Assembly: GCA_030428255.1 (NCBI GenBank) | Contig: JAUIBT010000032.1 | Coordinates: 1-33,799, forward strand | DNA: 33,799 nt | Source of the DNA: Alphaproteobacteria bacterium | Lineage (GTDB): Bacteria; Pseudomonadota; Alphaproteobacteria; UBA7985; JAUIBT01 | Direction of reading: 5' to 3' | In this document: positions 25,905-32,637 of the stretch, in pieces | How positions within the stretch are numbered: position 1 is the stretch's first letter | How the letters are laid out: every line of letters starts with the position of its first letter | Notes under the pieces: generated by a model | Told to the model about the DNA's origin: nothing | What the model saw: only the letters and a program-made list of their open reading frames with translations | Database searches by the model: none | Position numbers and translations under genes: made by a program

Positions 25905-25944
25905 AGCTTCCTCCTATACAAAAAATTACACGTTCATGTCGTGA

Positions 25945-25959
25945 TGTAACTTTCTTACA
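25945..25959. promoter_or_regulatory. RpiR/HexR-type operator overlapping the dppA -10 region
   Basis: TGTAACTTTCTTACA is a perfect TGTAA-N5-TTACA inverted repeat, the same form as the known HexR (RpiR family) operator. It overlaps the presumed -10 of the minus-strand dppA promoter, so a bound regulator would repress by steric block. A second copy in inverted orientation lies at 26019-26033, and a degenerate half-site, TGTAA on the minus strand, lies close to the dppA ribosome binding site. Confidence 0.75.
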
Positions 25960-25981
25960 TTTCATCCTCACCATTTGTCAA
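25952..25981 (-). promoter_or_regulatory. candidate sigma-70 promoter of the dpp-like operon
   Basis: On the minus strand a perfect TTGACA -35 box (25981-25976) is followed after 18 bp by TAAGAA (25957-25952) as a weak -10. The -10 lies inside the TGTAA-N5-TTACA operator. Transcription would start about 40 bp before the dppA ATG. Confidence 0.5.
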
Positions 25982-26018
25982 GAATTTGTTGTGAACCTTT
26001 GAAACACTTGCTAGTTTA

Positions 26019-26033
26019 CGTAAGAAAGTTACA
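26019..26033. promoter_or_regulatory. RpiR/HexR-type operator upstream of the ridA-like gene
   Basis: CGTAAGAAAGTTACA matches the operator at 25945-25959 in inverted orientation at 14 of 15 positions. It lies 23 bp upstream of the ridA-family ATG, around the expected transcription start. A weak TTGTGA...TAGTTT promoter (25989-26017) precedes it. Centre-to-centre distance to the other operator is 74 bp, close to seven helical turns. Confidence 0.7.
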
Positions 26034-26056
26034 CATTACCTAAGGAAAACCCAAAA

Positions 26057-26461
26057 ATGTCTCAAGCCATTGTCCGATATGATTCCGCCGATGCGGCGGC
26101 AGGCGGCACGAATCGCCCCTTCGCCAAGGCCGTGCGGGCCGGCGATTTCGTCTACGTCTCTGGCCAGGTGCCGAGCGTTGACGGAGAGATTATTGTCGGC
26201 GGAATCGGCGAGCAAACCGAACAAGTCATCCGCAATATCATCGCTGTGCTCGCACTTGCAGACTGTGGTCTAGAGCACGTAGTCAAGGTCAATGTATGGC
26301 TTGATGACCCCCGTGATTTCACCAGTTTCAACGGGGTCTTTAAGCGGTATTTTTCCGACCACCCGCCAGCCCGCTCGACCGTTCAGTCCCAGCTGATGGT
26401 GGATGCGAAGGTTGAAATTGATGTAATCGCCTATAAGCCCATGAGTCAGACGGGTCGGTAA
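26057..26461 (+). CDS. RidA/YjgF-family enamine/imine deaminase
   Basis: A 134-residue protein of the RidA family, which forms homotrimers and hydrolyses reactive enamine/imine intermediates released by PLP-dependent dehydratases. The active-site arginine is conserved in PPARSTVQ (Arg106), and Glu120 follows in KVEIDVIAY, matching the catalytically competent RidA subgroup. An AAGGAAA site precedes the ATG. It is divergent from the dpp-like operon and upstream of the RpiR and sugar-acid kinase genes. Its presence next to a DSD1-family PLP enzyme suggests a deaminating dehydratase step in the pathway. Confidence 0.9.
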   Translation: MSQAIVRYDSADAAAGGTNRPFAKAVRAGDFVYVSGQVPSVDGEIIVGGIGEQTEQVIRNIIAVLALADCGLEHVVKVNVWLDDPRDFTSFNGVFKRYFSDHPPARSTVQSQLMVDAKVEIDVIAYKPMSQTGR

Positions 26462-26527
26462 CCAGCGCAAGCCCCGCAGCCCCTCTCTGCGCTCTTCCCC
26501 AGCGCCCTCTCAGAAAAGCTAGGACCC

Positions 26528-27406
26528 ATGAACAAAGTAATCGACATCATTTCGCAAATGCGCAGCCTTGATGGGAGGTTTCCCAAGCAAGAACAGAAGG
26601 TCGCGGACTTTATCCTCTCCCAGCTTGAGCCTGCTTCTCAGATGACCCAAAGCGACATCGCCGAGGTGGCGGGCGTTTCGGTGGCCACGGTCAACCGCTT
26701 TTGCCAGGCGCTCGGCTGCGAGGGCTTTCGCGACTTCAAGATCCGGTTGGCGCAAAGCGTCGCCGTCAGCCTGCAGTATCTTGGCGGGCCGGGGCGCGCG
26801 GATTCGGAGTCGGATCAGTTGGTGGCTCAGGTTTTTGGAGCCTTGGTGGAGTCGCTCAATCGCGTGCGCCCACAACTGCTTGCCAGCGCAACACACGAGG
26901 CCATCAGCCTCCTCGCCCAAGCGCGTCGCATCTCCTTCATGGGGGTTGGCGGTGGCTCGGCCAACGTCGCTCGCGAGGGCGCGAACCGCTTTTTCAGGTT
27001 GGGGATTCCCGCCGAAGCCCACTCTGATGGCTATTTCCAGCGCATGCTAGCCTCAACCTTGTCTGATGGCGATGTGGTCTTCGCCATTTCTGCCAGCGGC
27101 CAGCCTACTGAGCTGCTGGACAGCGTTGCGATCGCACGCCAATACGGAGCCAAGACCATCGCCTTGACCAAGACGGGCTCTGCGCTGGCAAAATCCGCAG
27201 ATATCGCTATCGAAATCGATATTCCCGAAGATCAGGATATTTATAAGCCCTCAGCCTCGCGGTTGGTTTTCATCGCTATCGTCGATGTGTTGGCGGCGGG
27301 CGTTGCCCGCAAGCGTCCTGAGCTGGCCAAAGAATACCTGCGTCGCATCCGCACCTCGCTCATTTCCCTGTCAGACGACGTGGGACCCAAGCCCATTGGT
27401 GACTAA
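26528..27406 (+). CDS. RpiR-family transcriptional regulator (HexR-like)
   Basis: A 292-residue regulator with an N-terminal HTH_6 domain, roughly residues 1-78, in which VAGVSVATVNRFCQALG is the helix-turn-helix. A C-terminal SIS sugar-phosphate-binding domain starts around RISFMGVGGGSANVA. HexR-type members bind KDPG, the product of KDG kinase plus further ED metabolism, and recognise TGTAA-N5-TTACA; both the operator form and a KDG kinase are next to this gene. It lies 66 bp after the ridA-like gene and 4 bp before the kinase gene, so it is probably in one transcript with them and autoregulated. Confidence 0.92.
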   Translation: MNKVIDIISQMRSLDGRFPKQEQKVADFILSQLEPASQMTQSDIAEVAGVSVATVNRFCQALGCEGFRDFKIRLAQSVAVSLQYLGGPGRADSESDQLVAQVFGALVESLNRVRPQLLASATHEAISLLAQARRISFMGVGGGSANVAREGANRFFRLGIPAEAHSDGYFQRMLASTLSDGDVVFAISASGQPTELLDSVAIARQYGAKTIALTKTGSALAKSADIAIEIDIPEDQDIYKPSASRLVFIAIVDVLAAGVARKRPELAKEYLRRIRTSLISLSDDVGPKPIGD

Positions 27407-27410
27407 TCTT

Positions 27411-28325
27411 ATGTCCAAACCTTTCACAACTGCTTGCCTCGGAGAGGCCATGGTGGAGCTGTCGCTCGACGGCGATACCACCAGCCTTGGCTTTGCTGGT
27501 GACAGCCTGAACACCGCCATCTATTTGCGCCGTGGCTTGTCGCAGCAGTATAGCGTGTCCTTCGTCTCAGCCATCGGTGCCGACCCCTTGTCGCAGCGCA
27601 TGCTGCGCTTTATCAGCGCCCAGGGCGTGCGCACAGATCACCTGGCACAAAACCCTGAGAAATTGCCCGGCCTCTATGCGATTAACACGGATGAGGCCGG
27701 CGAACGCAGCTTTTTGTATTGGCGTGAGAATTCGGCAGCATGCGCTGCTTTTGATCAGGGATTTGACGCCCTGAGCGGGTTCGACCTAATTTATCTATCT
27801 GCCATTTCACTGGCCATTGTTCGACCATCCGTGCGGGATGCTTTGCTGACGTGGCTTGAGAATTGGCCCGGCCGGGTCGCCTTCGACTCCAACTATCGCC
27901 CGCGCTTGTGGGAGAGCCAAGAGGCCGCGCGCGTCGCCATCGCCCGGGCTTGGCAGCGCGCAGACATCGGCTTGCCTTCCCTGGACGACGAACAAGCTCT
28001 GTTCACTGACAGCGATGAGCAAACGACCTTGCATCGCCTGCAGGGCTATGGCCTCAAGACAGGCGCGCTGAAACGTGGCCCCTTGGGGCCAAGACTGCTC
28101 TCCGGCCAAACCATTGATCAACGGCAGCTCGCATCACCTGCTCAGATTGTCGATACGACGGCGGCAGGCGACAGCTTCAACGGCGCTTTTCTTGCGGTCT
28201 ATTTGTCCGGAGGCTCGCAAGAGCAGGCCGCCATAGCGGGGCACGCTTTAGCCTGTAAAGTCATCGGTCACCGCGGTGCAATTTTGGCATCCAGTCCGTC
28301 AAATGGCGAGGTGTCCAAACTTTAG
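27411..28325 (+). CDS. kdgK: PfkB-family kinase, probable 2-dehydro-3-deoxygluconokinase
   Basis: A 304-residue sugar-acid kinase phosphorylating 2-keto-3-deoxygluconate to KDPG (EC 2.7.1.45). The N-terminus ACLGEAMVELS and GFAGDSLNTAIYLRR are typical of KdgK (GDxxNTA pattern). SFLYWRENSAA is the substrate-facing segment with Tyr/Arg, and TTAAGDSFNGAFLA is the PfkB signature with catalytic Asp254. The frame is open further upstream to 27285, but the ATG at 27411 gives the expected N-terminus and follows the regulator by 4 bp. It is the last gene before the prophage remnant. Another keto-deoxy sugar acid kinase activity is possible. Confidence 0.88.
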   Translation: MSKPFTTACLGEAMVELSLDGDTTSLGFAGDSLNTAIYLRRGLSQQYSVSFVSAIGADPLSQRMLRFISAQGVRTDHLAQNPEKLPGLYAINTDEAGERSFLYWRENSAACAAFDQGFDALSGFDLIYLSAISLAIVRPSVRDALLTWLENWPGRVAFDSNYRPRLWESQEAARVAIARAWQRADIGLPSLDDEQALFTDSDEQTTLHRLQGYGLKTGALKRGPLGPRLLSGQTIDQRQLASPAQIVDTTAAGDSFNGAFLAVYLSGGSQEQAAIAGHALACKVIGHRGAILASSPSNGEVSKL

Positions 28326-28469
28326 AGACCAGCCAAGAAGCCGCTCATAGCTTAAAAAGATCGATGTTTGTACGTCGGGCGACGGTTGGACGCCAAAGTG
28401 GCGCCCCCTTTCTCGCCAAACAGCCAACGGCGCATCAATCTTCGTGACCATGGCCGAGCGCATGCACAT

Positions 28470-28853
28470 GAGGCGCGGTCCAAACTGGTCGGTCAAAAAT
28501 TCTTTGGTCGGGCCCACATAGATGATCGGCGCCGGACGCTGATCAAGGCGCGCGCCAATGATATCCAACATGCTGTCGGTCTTGCCCGTTTGGGCCGCGG
28601 TCACAGCCACCACCCGCCTATAGCCGCCTTGATGTACCGCCGATGACCAAGGGATCATATAGGGCGTTAGCTTGGGATTGCGGGGGCCAGGTAGGCCGGC
28701 TGTTTCAGGATAGACGCGGTTCTCCGCCGCCCAAGCTGCTGGGCTCTGCTTCTTGGCCGGCCGTAGGATCGAGGCTGCCAAGAGCCAAAGACTGGCTTGC
28801 TTGTTGCGCCTGGCCTGCGATGCGTTCCAAAGATCCATCAACCTCTTGCTCAA
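28470..28853 (-). pseudogene. phage terminase large subunit (GpA-like), C-terminal part lost
   Basis: About 128 residues of the N-terminal part of a lambda-GpA-type terminase ATPase are recognisable. ILRPAKKQSPAAWAAENRVY is followed by RVVAVTAAQTGKTD (Walker-A-like, residues 86-92) and PIIYVGPTKEFLTDQFGPRL. Beyond about 28470 the frame runs on to 28299 as unrelated sequence, even overlapping the end of the convergent kinase gene. The downstream ATPase residues and the whole nuclease domain are missing. The normal protein is about 600 residues. The true start is uncertain: the ATG at 28853 overlaps the small-subunit gene by about 150 bp, and a TTG at 28781 is an alternative. The prophage cannot package DNA with this gene. 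Confidence 0.75.
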
Positions 28854-29247
28854 GCGCGCGCCGCGCTTCTAAATCTCGTGTAAAGCGCGCGGGCAAGCCC
28901 CCAAATTCAGCGCGGAACAGGGCCGCCAAGTCACCAATCACCGCCCTGGCATCTTCGGTGGGCATAAGTTCTTTGCTGCGCTCTTGGATGCGCAGTTCAA
29001 TCTCGCGCGTGCGCGCTTCGCTGGCCTTGGTCGCAGCAGCGGCCTTATTGTTCTTGGCGAGCTGATCTTCGTAATAGGCCATGGCCCCGCGGATCAAACT
29101 GACCAGGGCATATTCTCCGCGCCCTGCTTTATCGACATAACCCGCTTTGGCCAGCCCCTGCACCCAGCGTTCAGAGCGCCCCATCAGGGCTGCTGCCTGG
29201 CCTAGCGATAGGGTCTGGCCTCGGGCTTGCTCATTAGATTGGGCCAT
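28705..29247 (-). CDS. phage terminase small subunit-like DNA-binding protein
   Basis: A 180-residue protein with an N-terminal winged-helix/HTH segment (LSLGQAAALMGRSERWVQGL), resembling Nu1/terminase small-subunit DNA-recognition domains. A charged, probably coiled-coil helix follows (AKNNKAAAATKASEARTREIELRIQERSKELMP, about residues 63-95), with a Glu/Arg-rich C-terminal helix. Its position directly before the large terminase supports the call. ATG at 29247 is preferred; a TTG at 29256 extends the frame by three residues. No strong ribosome binding site is visible. Confidence 0.7.
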   Translation of the reverse strand: MAQSNEQARGQTLSLGQAAALMGRSERWVQGLAKAGYVDKAGRGEYALVSLIRGAMAYYEDQLAKNNKAAAATKASEARTREIELRIQERSKELMPTEDARAVIGDLAALFRAEFGGLPARFTRDLEARRALEQEVDGSLERIAGQAQQASQSLALGSLDPTAGQEAEPSSLGGGEPRLS

Positions 29248-29260
29248 AACAATCAATCAG

Positions 29261-29449
29261 TTAATCGAAGAGCGCCAACAAGGCGGGCGGACCATCGAGA
29301 AAGAATATGCTGCCATCCGCGTTGGTATTGGCCTCGCCGCATCCTTTGCCAGGTGCTTTGAGCTTCAAGGTATCTTGGTTCAGTCGTATTGCCAGCACGC
29401 CCTTTGGTAGCTGGTTCATAGGAAGGGGTTCGCGCAAAAAGGCTTTCAT
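29261..29449 (-). CDS. small hypothetical phage-region protein
   Basis: A 62-residue frame beginning MKAFLREPLPMNQLPKG, with a GAGG site 8 bp before the ATG. It ends 13 bp before the small-terminase start. The sequence has no recognised domain or membrane segment. A second overlapping frame (29253-29456) in another phase is less convincing because it is Arg/Trp-rich and lacks a site. The call rests on ribosome binding site and position only. Confidence 0.5.
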   Translation of the reverse strand: MKAFLREPLPMNQLPKGVLAIRLNQDTLKLKAPGKGCGEANTNADGSIFFLDGPPALLALFD

Positions 29450-29675
29450 CGTTCAAACCTCATATCAGCAATAACCATCGCCCGGCAGATTTGGTTTGCA
29501 GGCTTGTGAATTTCAAGATCGCAGCCCGCACCGCCACAATCCTGCCGCCTGCCCGCCTGCTTTAGGAAAAATTTGTCTTCAACTTTCCATGTTGGCAGGC
29601 AGGCGTCCTTTCTGGCAGCAAATGCGACCTAGGATGCACGGCCTATTTGCGCGTATTTTCCCACCTGGAGGCACC

Positions 29676-30674
29676 ATGCTGAAACTCATAAAGTGGATCG
29701 AAAGGTCTTGGCTTGTGCTCTACGCTGGAATGCTCGTGATCGCCGGCCTGGGAATAGCCACTGGCCAGTATTTTCAAAATAAGCGGTCAGTTCAAGAATC
29801 ACTCGCGGCCCCCAGTTTGATTTTTGATCGTGTAGACCATCCGATGGACGGCTTTGGTGCGCCCTATGTTGAGCCGTCATTCCCGCAAGAATTATCCGAG
29901 GCAACCGCAGCCTCATTCTTCGGCCTGAAAGACACCCAGGCCACCGAAGCGCCTGTCTATGGCAGCAATGGCGTGCTTTATTGGGCAAGCTACGACCCGT
30001 CTGATTCTTTGGCTCCAAAGCGCCGCCCCCTGGCCCCCAGCAAGCGCGCCAATCCTTTTGTCACGCAAAAGCTAGAACACCTGGGCCCAACCAACGTCGA
30101 TGGCGGCCGCGTGCGCCTGGTTGGTATAAATGGTGTCACATGCATTAATTTGCCGTATGCGAATATTGTTCTGGGAGAGGGCGAGGTTCATGAGGTTTAC
30201 AAAGGCACCTTAAGAATTGCAGACGCAAGAACGTTGCCAATCCAATACCTCATCTTAATCGACAACAAGCCCGTGAGTCTGGCCTTCCGTTTGCCGGATG
30301 AAAGGGTCTCTGTCGATCCTGACGACTATGTTCTGACGTCTTCGCAAACTTGGGTGCCATCTTTAGAAGCCGCTGAGCGCTTGGTCGCAAACGCCTTTGC
30401 CGCCACCGACAACCCTCAAACACAAGCCGAAGCCTTGCTTGGCTTTGTGAGCTACCACGCTCTTGATGAAAGCAGTTTCAGCCTAGAACAGGCGGAATCG
30501 CTTCTTACCAAAGCAGCAGAACTGGGTCACAAGCCATCCCAAGAATGGCTCGCCTTTGCCTATGACGTGGGCGACGTCTTCGCGCAAGACAAAGCAAAAT
30601 CCAGATATTGGGCGAAGCGTGCCCAGGATCCTGAGGTCATGGGCGAGCACGATCCCTACCTCGTAGCTTTTTAG
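29676..30674 (+). CDS. membrane-anchored protein with C-terminal Sel1-like repeat
   Basis: A 332-residue protein with a single N-terminal membrane helix (LVLYAGMLVIAGLGIATG, about residues 13-30) and a large, probably periplasmic, domain of unknown type. A C-terminal Sel1/TPR-like helical repeat follows (SLLTKAAELGHKPSQEWLAFAYDVG and KSRYWAKRA). The start at 29676 has a GGAGG site 4 bp upstream; the frame extends upstream to 29496 without support. It is on the opposite strand from its phage neighbours and lies between prophage gene groups, so it may be an accessory (moron) gene. Function is unknown. Confidence 0.72.
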   Translation: MLKLIKWIERSWLVLYAGMLVIAGLGIATGQYFQNKRSVQESLAAPSLIFDRVDHPMDGFGAPYVEPSFPQELSEATAASFFGLKDTQATEAPVYGSNGVLYWASYDPSDSLAPKRRPLAPSKRANPFVTQKLEHLGPTNVDGGRVRLVGINGVTCINLPYANIVLGEGEVHEVYKGTLRIADARTLPIQYLILIDNKPVSLAFRLPDERVSVDPDDYVLTSSQTWVPSLEAAERLVANAFAATDNPQTQAEALLGFVSYHALDESSFSLEQAESLLTKAAELGHKPSQEWLAFAYDVGDVFAQDKAKSRYWAKRAQDPEVMGEHDPYLVAF

Positions 30675-30737
30675 GTTCTTAGGCTGGGGAAGGCGCGCGC
30701 ATGCGGACCTTAACCCCAGTAGCCTAGCATTGTGATC

Positions 30738-30986
30738 TTATTGATAACCGCGCTTGTGGTATTTTTTAACCCAGCGATCAAAGTTGCGCTGACCGCCTTT
30801 ACCCAATCGAATCGTCTTAGGCGCCGCCAGACCGATGGTTCCTGTTGGTGTCTTGCGAACATAGCAACTGCCGCTGTCGCACCACAAGAACAGCAATTCC
30901 TGGCCCTTGCGCATAATCGTTGAAGCGGCCTGCGCCGATGATGCCAGCAATACGCCCGCAAGAATGCCTGCAATTAATGTTTTCAC
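30738..30986 (-). CDS. small secreted hypothetical protein
   Basis: An 82-residue protein with a clear signal peptide (MKTLIAGILAGVLLASSAQA, cleavage after AQA). The basic mature part of about 60 residues has two cysteines in LWCDSGSCYVRK, likely disulphide-bonded in the periplasm. It ends with a Lys/Arg/Tyr-rich tail. No family recognised. An AGGA site precedes the ATG. It sits downstream of the methyltransferase on the same strand in the prophage remnant. Confidence 0.6.
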   Translation of the reverse strand: MKTLIAGILAGVLLASSAQAASTIMRKGQELLFLWCDSGSCYVRKTPTGTIGLAAPKTIRLGKGGQRNFDRWVKKYHKRGYQ

Positions 30987-31046
30987 GTCTCTAGTCCTGC
31001 CAGAAATTCATAAGAGCGCGGACACTAGATAGCCTCTCAGCTGCGG

Positions 31047-32306
31047 TCAATCTGCAAATGTGGATACCCCCTCCAACACCGCCTTTTCGCCTGTATAGTC
31101 TTCCCAGCGTTTGACCGCCACATCGACGTAGGTGGGGTTGAGTTCGATGCCCAATGCAATGCGCCCTGCCATCTCGGCTGCGATCAAGGTGGTGCCAGAG
31201 CCCATGAAGGGCTCGTACACTGCTTGGCCTGGGCTGGAGTTATTCTCCATCGGCCGGCGCATACACTCGACCGGCTTTTGGGTCCCATGGACGGTCTTGC
31301 TATCCTGGTCCTTGTTTGGAATATACCACAAAGTTGTCTGCTTGCGATCGCCAGCCCAATGGCCTTTGGCCTTTTGGCGCACAGCGTAGATGGCAGGCTC
31401 ATGCTGCCAGTGGTAATCGCCGCGCGAGAGCACCAAGCGCTCTTTGGCCCAGATGATCTGGCTGCGCATGGTAAAGCCGCAGGCCTCCAAGCTCTCGATC
31501 ACCTCGCGTGCATGGAGCGCGCCGTGCCAGACGTAGGCAACATCACCTGGGAAGAGAGCCCAGGCCTCGCGCCAATCCGCCTTGTCATCATTGAGCACCT
31601 TACCCGTGCGCTTGGTCTTGGCTGCCCCTGCTGCATTGCGCCAGGCCGGATCGTACTCCACGCCGTAGGGTGGATCTGTGATCATGAGGTGGGGGGTTAC
31701 GCCACCCAGCACCCGCTCAACGTCCGTGGCCACTGTGCTATCGCCGCAAAGCAGGCGGTGCTTGCCCAAAAGCCAGAGATCGCCTGGCTTTGTAATCGGC
31801 TCTTCCGGCGGCTCGGGGATATCATCGGGGTCAGTGAGGCCGCCGGTGGCGTCTAACAGAACCTCAGGGATCAAGCGCTCAAGGTCAGCCTGGCTAAAGC
31901 CAATGCCCGTCAGATCATCAAGGCCGAATTCTGCGTGCAGGTCACCAAGTTCAACGCGCAGCATCTCAGGGTCCCAGTCAGCGATCTCTGCCAAGCGGTT
32001 ATCGGCCAGCGTATAAAGGCGCCGGTCTTCATCGGACCAACCACGGGCCACCATGACCGGAACCTCGGCAAGGCCAAGCTTTGCCGCGGCCAGCAAGCGT
32101 CCATGGCCTGCAATGATGGTGCCGTCTTCTGCGACCAGCATAGGAATGGTAAAGCCAAAGCGCTCGATGGATCCTGCGATCTGCTCGACCTGGTCGTCTG
32201 GGTGAAGCCGAGCATTCTTAGCGTAGGGCACCAGGTCTTCGACCGGCCACATCTCAACGCTTGCCGCGGGCCATGCAGCCTGCTGGATGGAAGTCTTGTT
32301 TGTCAT
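31047..32306 (-). CDS. ParB-like domain/DNA methyltransferase fusion, phage-type orphan
   Basis: A 419-residue protein. Residues about 17-115 form a ParB/Srx-like nuclease-fold domain (EDLVPYAKNARLHPDDQ and IIAGHGRLLAAAKLG). Residues about 175-410 form a beta-class amino methyltransferase with motif IV DPPY (211-214), TQKP (342-345) and the AdoMet motif I FMGSGTT (367-373). The motif order, DPPY before FxGxGTT, defines the beta class, which makes N6-adenine or N4-cytosine. No restriction enzyme gene is adjacent. Such fusions are common upstream of terminase genes in alphaproteobacterial prophages and are thought to protect or mark phage DNA. A repeat-rich 331-bp region lies immediately upstream. 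Confidence 0.9.
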   Translation of the reverse strand: MTNKTSIQQAAWPAASVEMWPVEDLVPYAKNARLHPDDQVEQIAGSIERFGFTIPMLVAEDGTIIAGHGRLLAAAKLGLAEVPVMVARGWSDEDRRLYTLADNRLAEIADWDPEMLRVELGDLHAEFGLDDLTGIGFSQADLERLIPEVLLDATGGLTDPDDIPEPPEEPITKPGDLWLLGKHRLLCGDSTVATDVERVLGGVTPHLMITDPPYGVEYDPAWRNAAGAAKTKRTGKVLNDDKADWREAWALFPGDVAYVWHGALHAREVIESLEACGFTMRSQIIWAKERLVLSRGDYHWQHEPAIYAVRQKAKGHWAGDRKQTTLWYIPNKDQDSKTVHGTQKPVECMRRPMENNSSPGQAVYEPFMGSGTTLIAAEMAGRIALGIELNPTYVDVAVKRWEDYTGEKAVLEGVSTFAD

Positions 32307-32637
32307 GAGATCTCGTTGGGCTTTGGCGAAACGAAGCAGGTTTTACAAGGCCATTTCGTTTCGCGGCATGCTAAGCTATTGATTTATTTGAATACCGATG
32401 CGCTGAAACGAAACGCATTGGCCGGGGGCCATTTCGTTAATTCGCACCCTAAGTCATTGATTTTGCGCGTTTCATATGCCGAGTTAACGAAACGAAATGG
32501 CTTTTTCGATTTCAAAAAAACGCGCATGGATCGGGCGGCGGCGCACCGCACCATTACTGGGTGTCCAAAGGGACCCAAGGGGTGAGGTATTCCGCATGGT
32601 TGCTGGGTTTGTTGCCACAGCCGTTGGTTGCATAACT
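32307..32637. other. repeat-rich intergenic region upstream of methyltransferase gene
   Basis: This gap has no convincing gene. Its left half carries the duplicated inverted-repeat array described separately, and its right half holds an A-run (32513-32521) and no recognised site. It would contain the promoter and leader of the methyltransferase gene, read on the minus strand. Confidence 0.5.
32349..32501. repeat. two tandem degenerate units of about 75-78 bp, each an inverted repeat of GGCCATTTCGTTTC / GAAACGAAATGGC
   Basis: Unit 1 (32349-32426) begins GGCCATTTCGTT, contains CTAAGCTATTGATTT and ends with GAAACGAAACGCATTGGCC. Unit 2 (32427-32501) begins with the identical 12-mer GGCCATTTCGTT, contains CTAAGTCATTGATTT and ends CGAAACGAAATGGC. 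Within each unit the ends are complementary, and the 14-mer CGAAACGAAATGGC at 32488-32501 is the exact reverse complement of 32350-32363. A further GAAACGAAG lies at 32328-32336. Possible roles are operator array, structured leader or replication/packaging site; nothing in the sequence decides between them. Confidence 0.75.

Noticed and set aside
28345-28505. A plus-strand frame opposite the terminase end that reads as a plausible protein segment
   Set aside because: It is short, has no start or ribosome binding site and no recognised family; composition alone is not enough.
3430-32379. The 12-mer ATGCTAAGCTAT occurs at 3430-3441 and 32368-32379
   Set aside because: Many 12-bp exact matches are expected by chance in a window of this size, and the surrounding sequences are unrelated.
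32349-32501. The repeat array as a CRISPR
   Set aside because: There are only two long, degenerate units with conserved internal segments and internal inverted repeats; there are no short identical repeats with unique spacers and no cas genes.
31935-32585. A 216-codon plus-strand frame covering the methyltransferase 5' end and the repeat region
   Set aside because: It is antisense to a well-supported gene for over half its length, with no recognisable domain.
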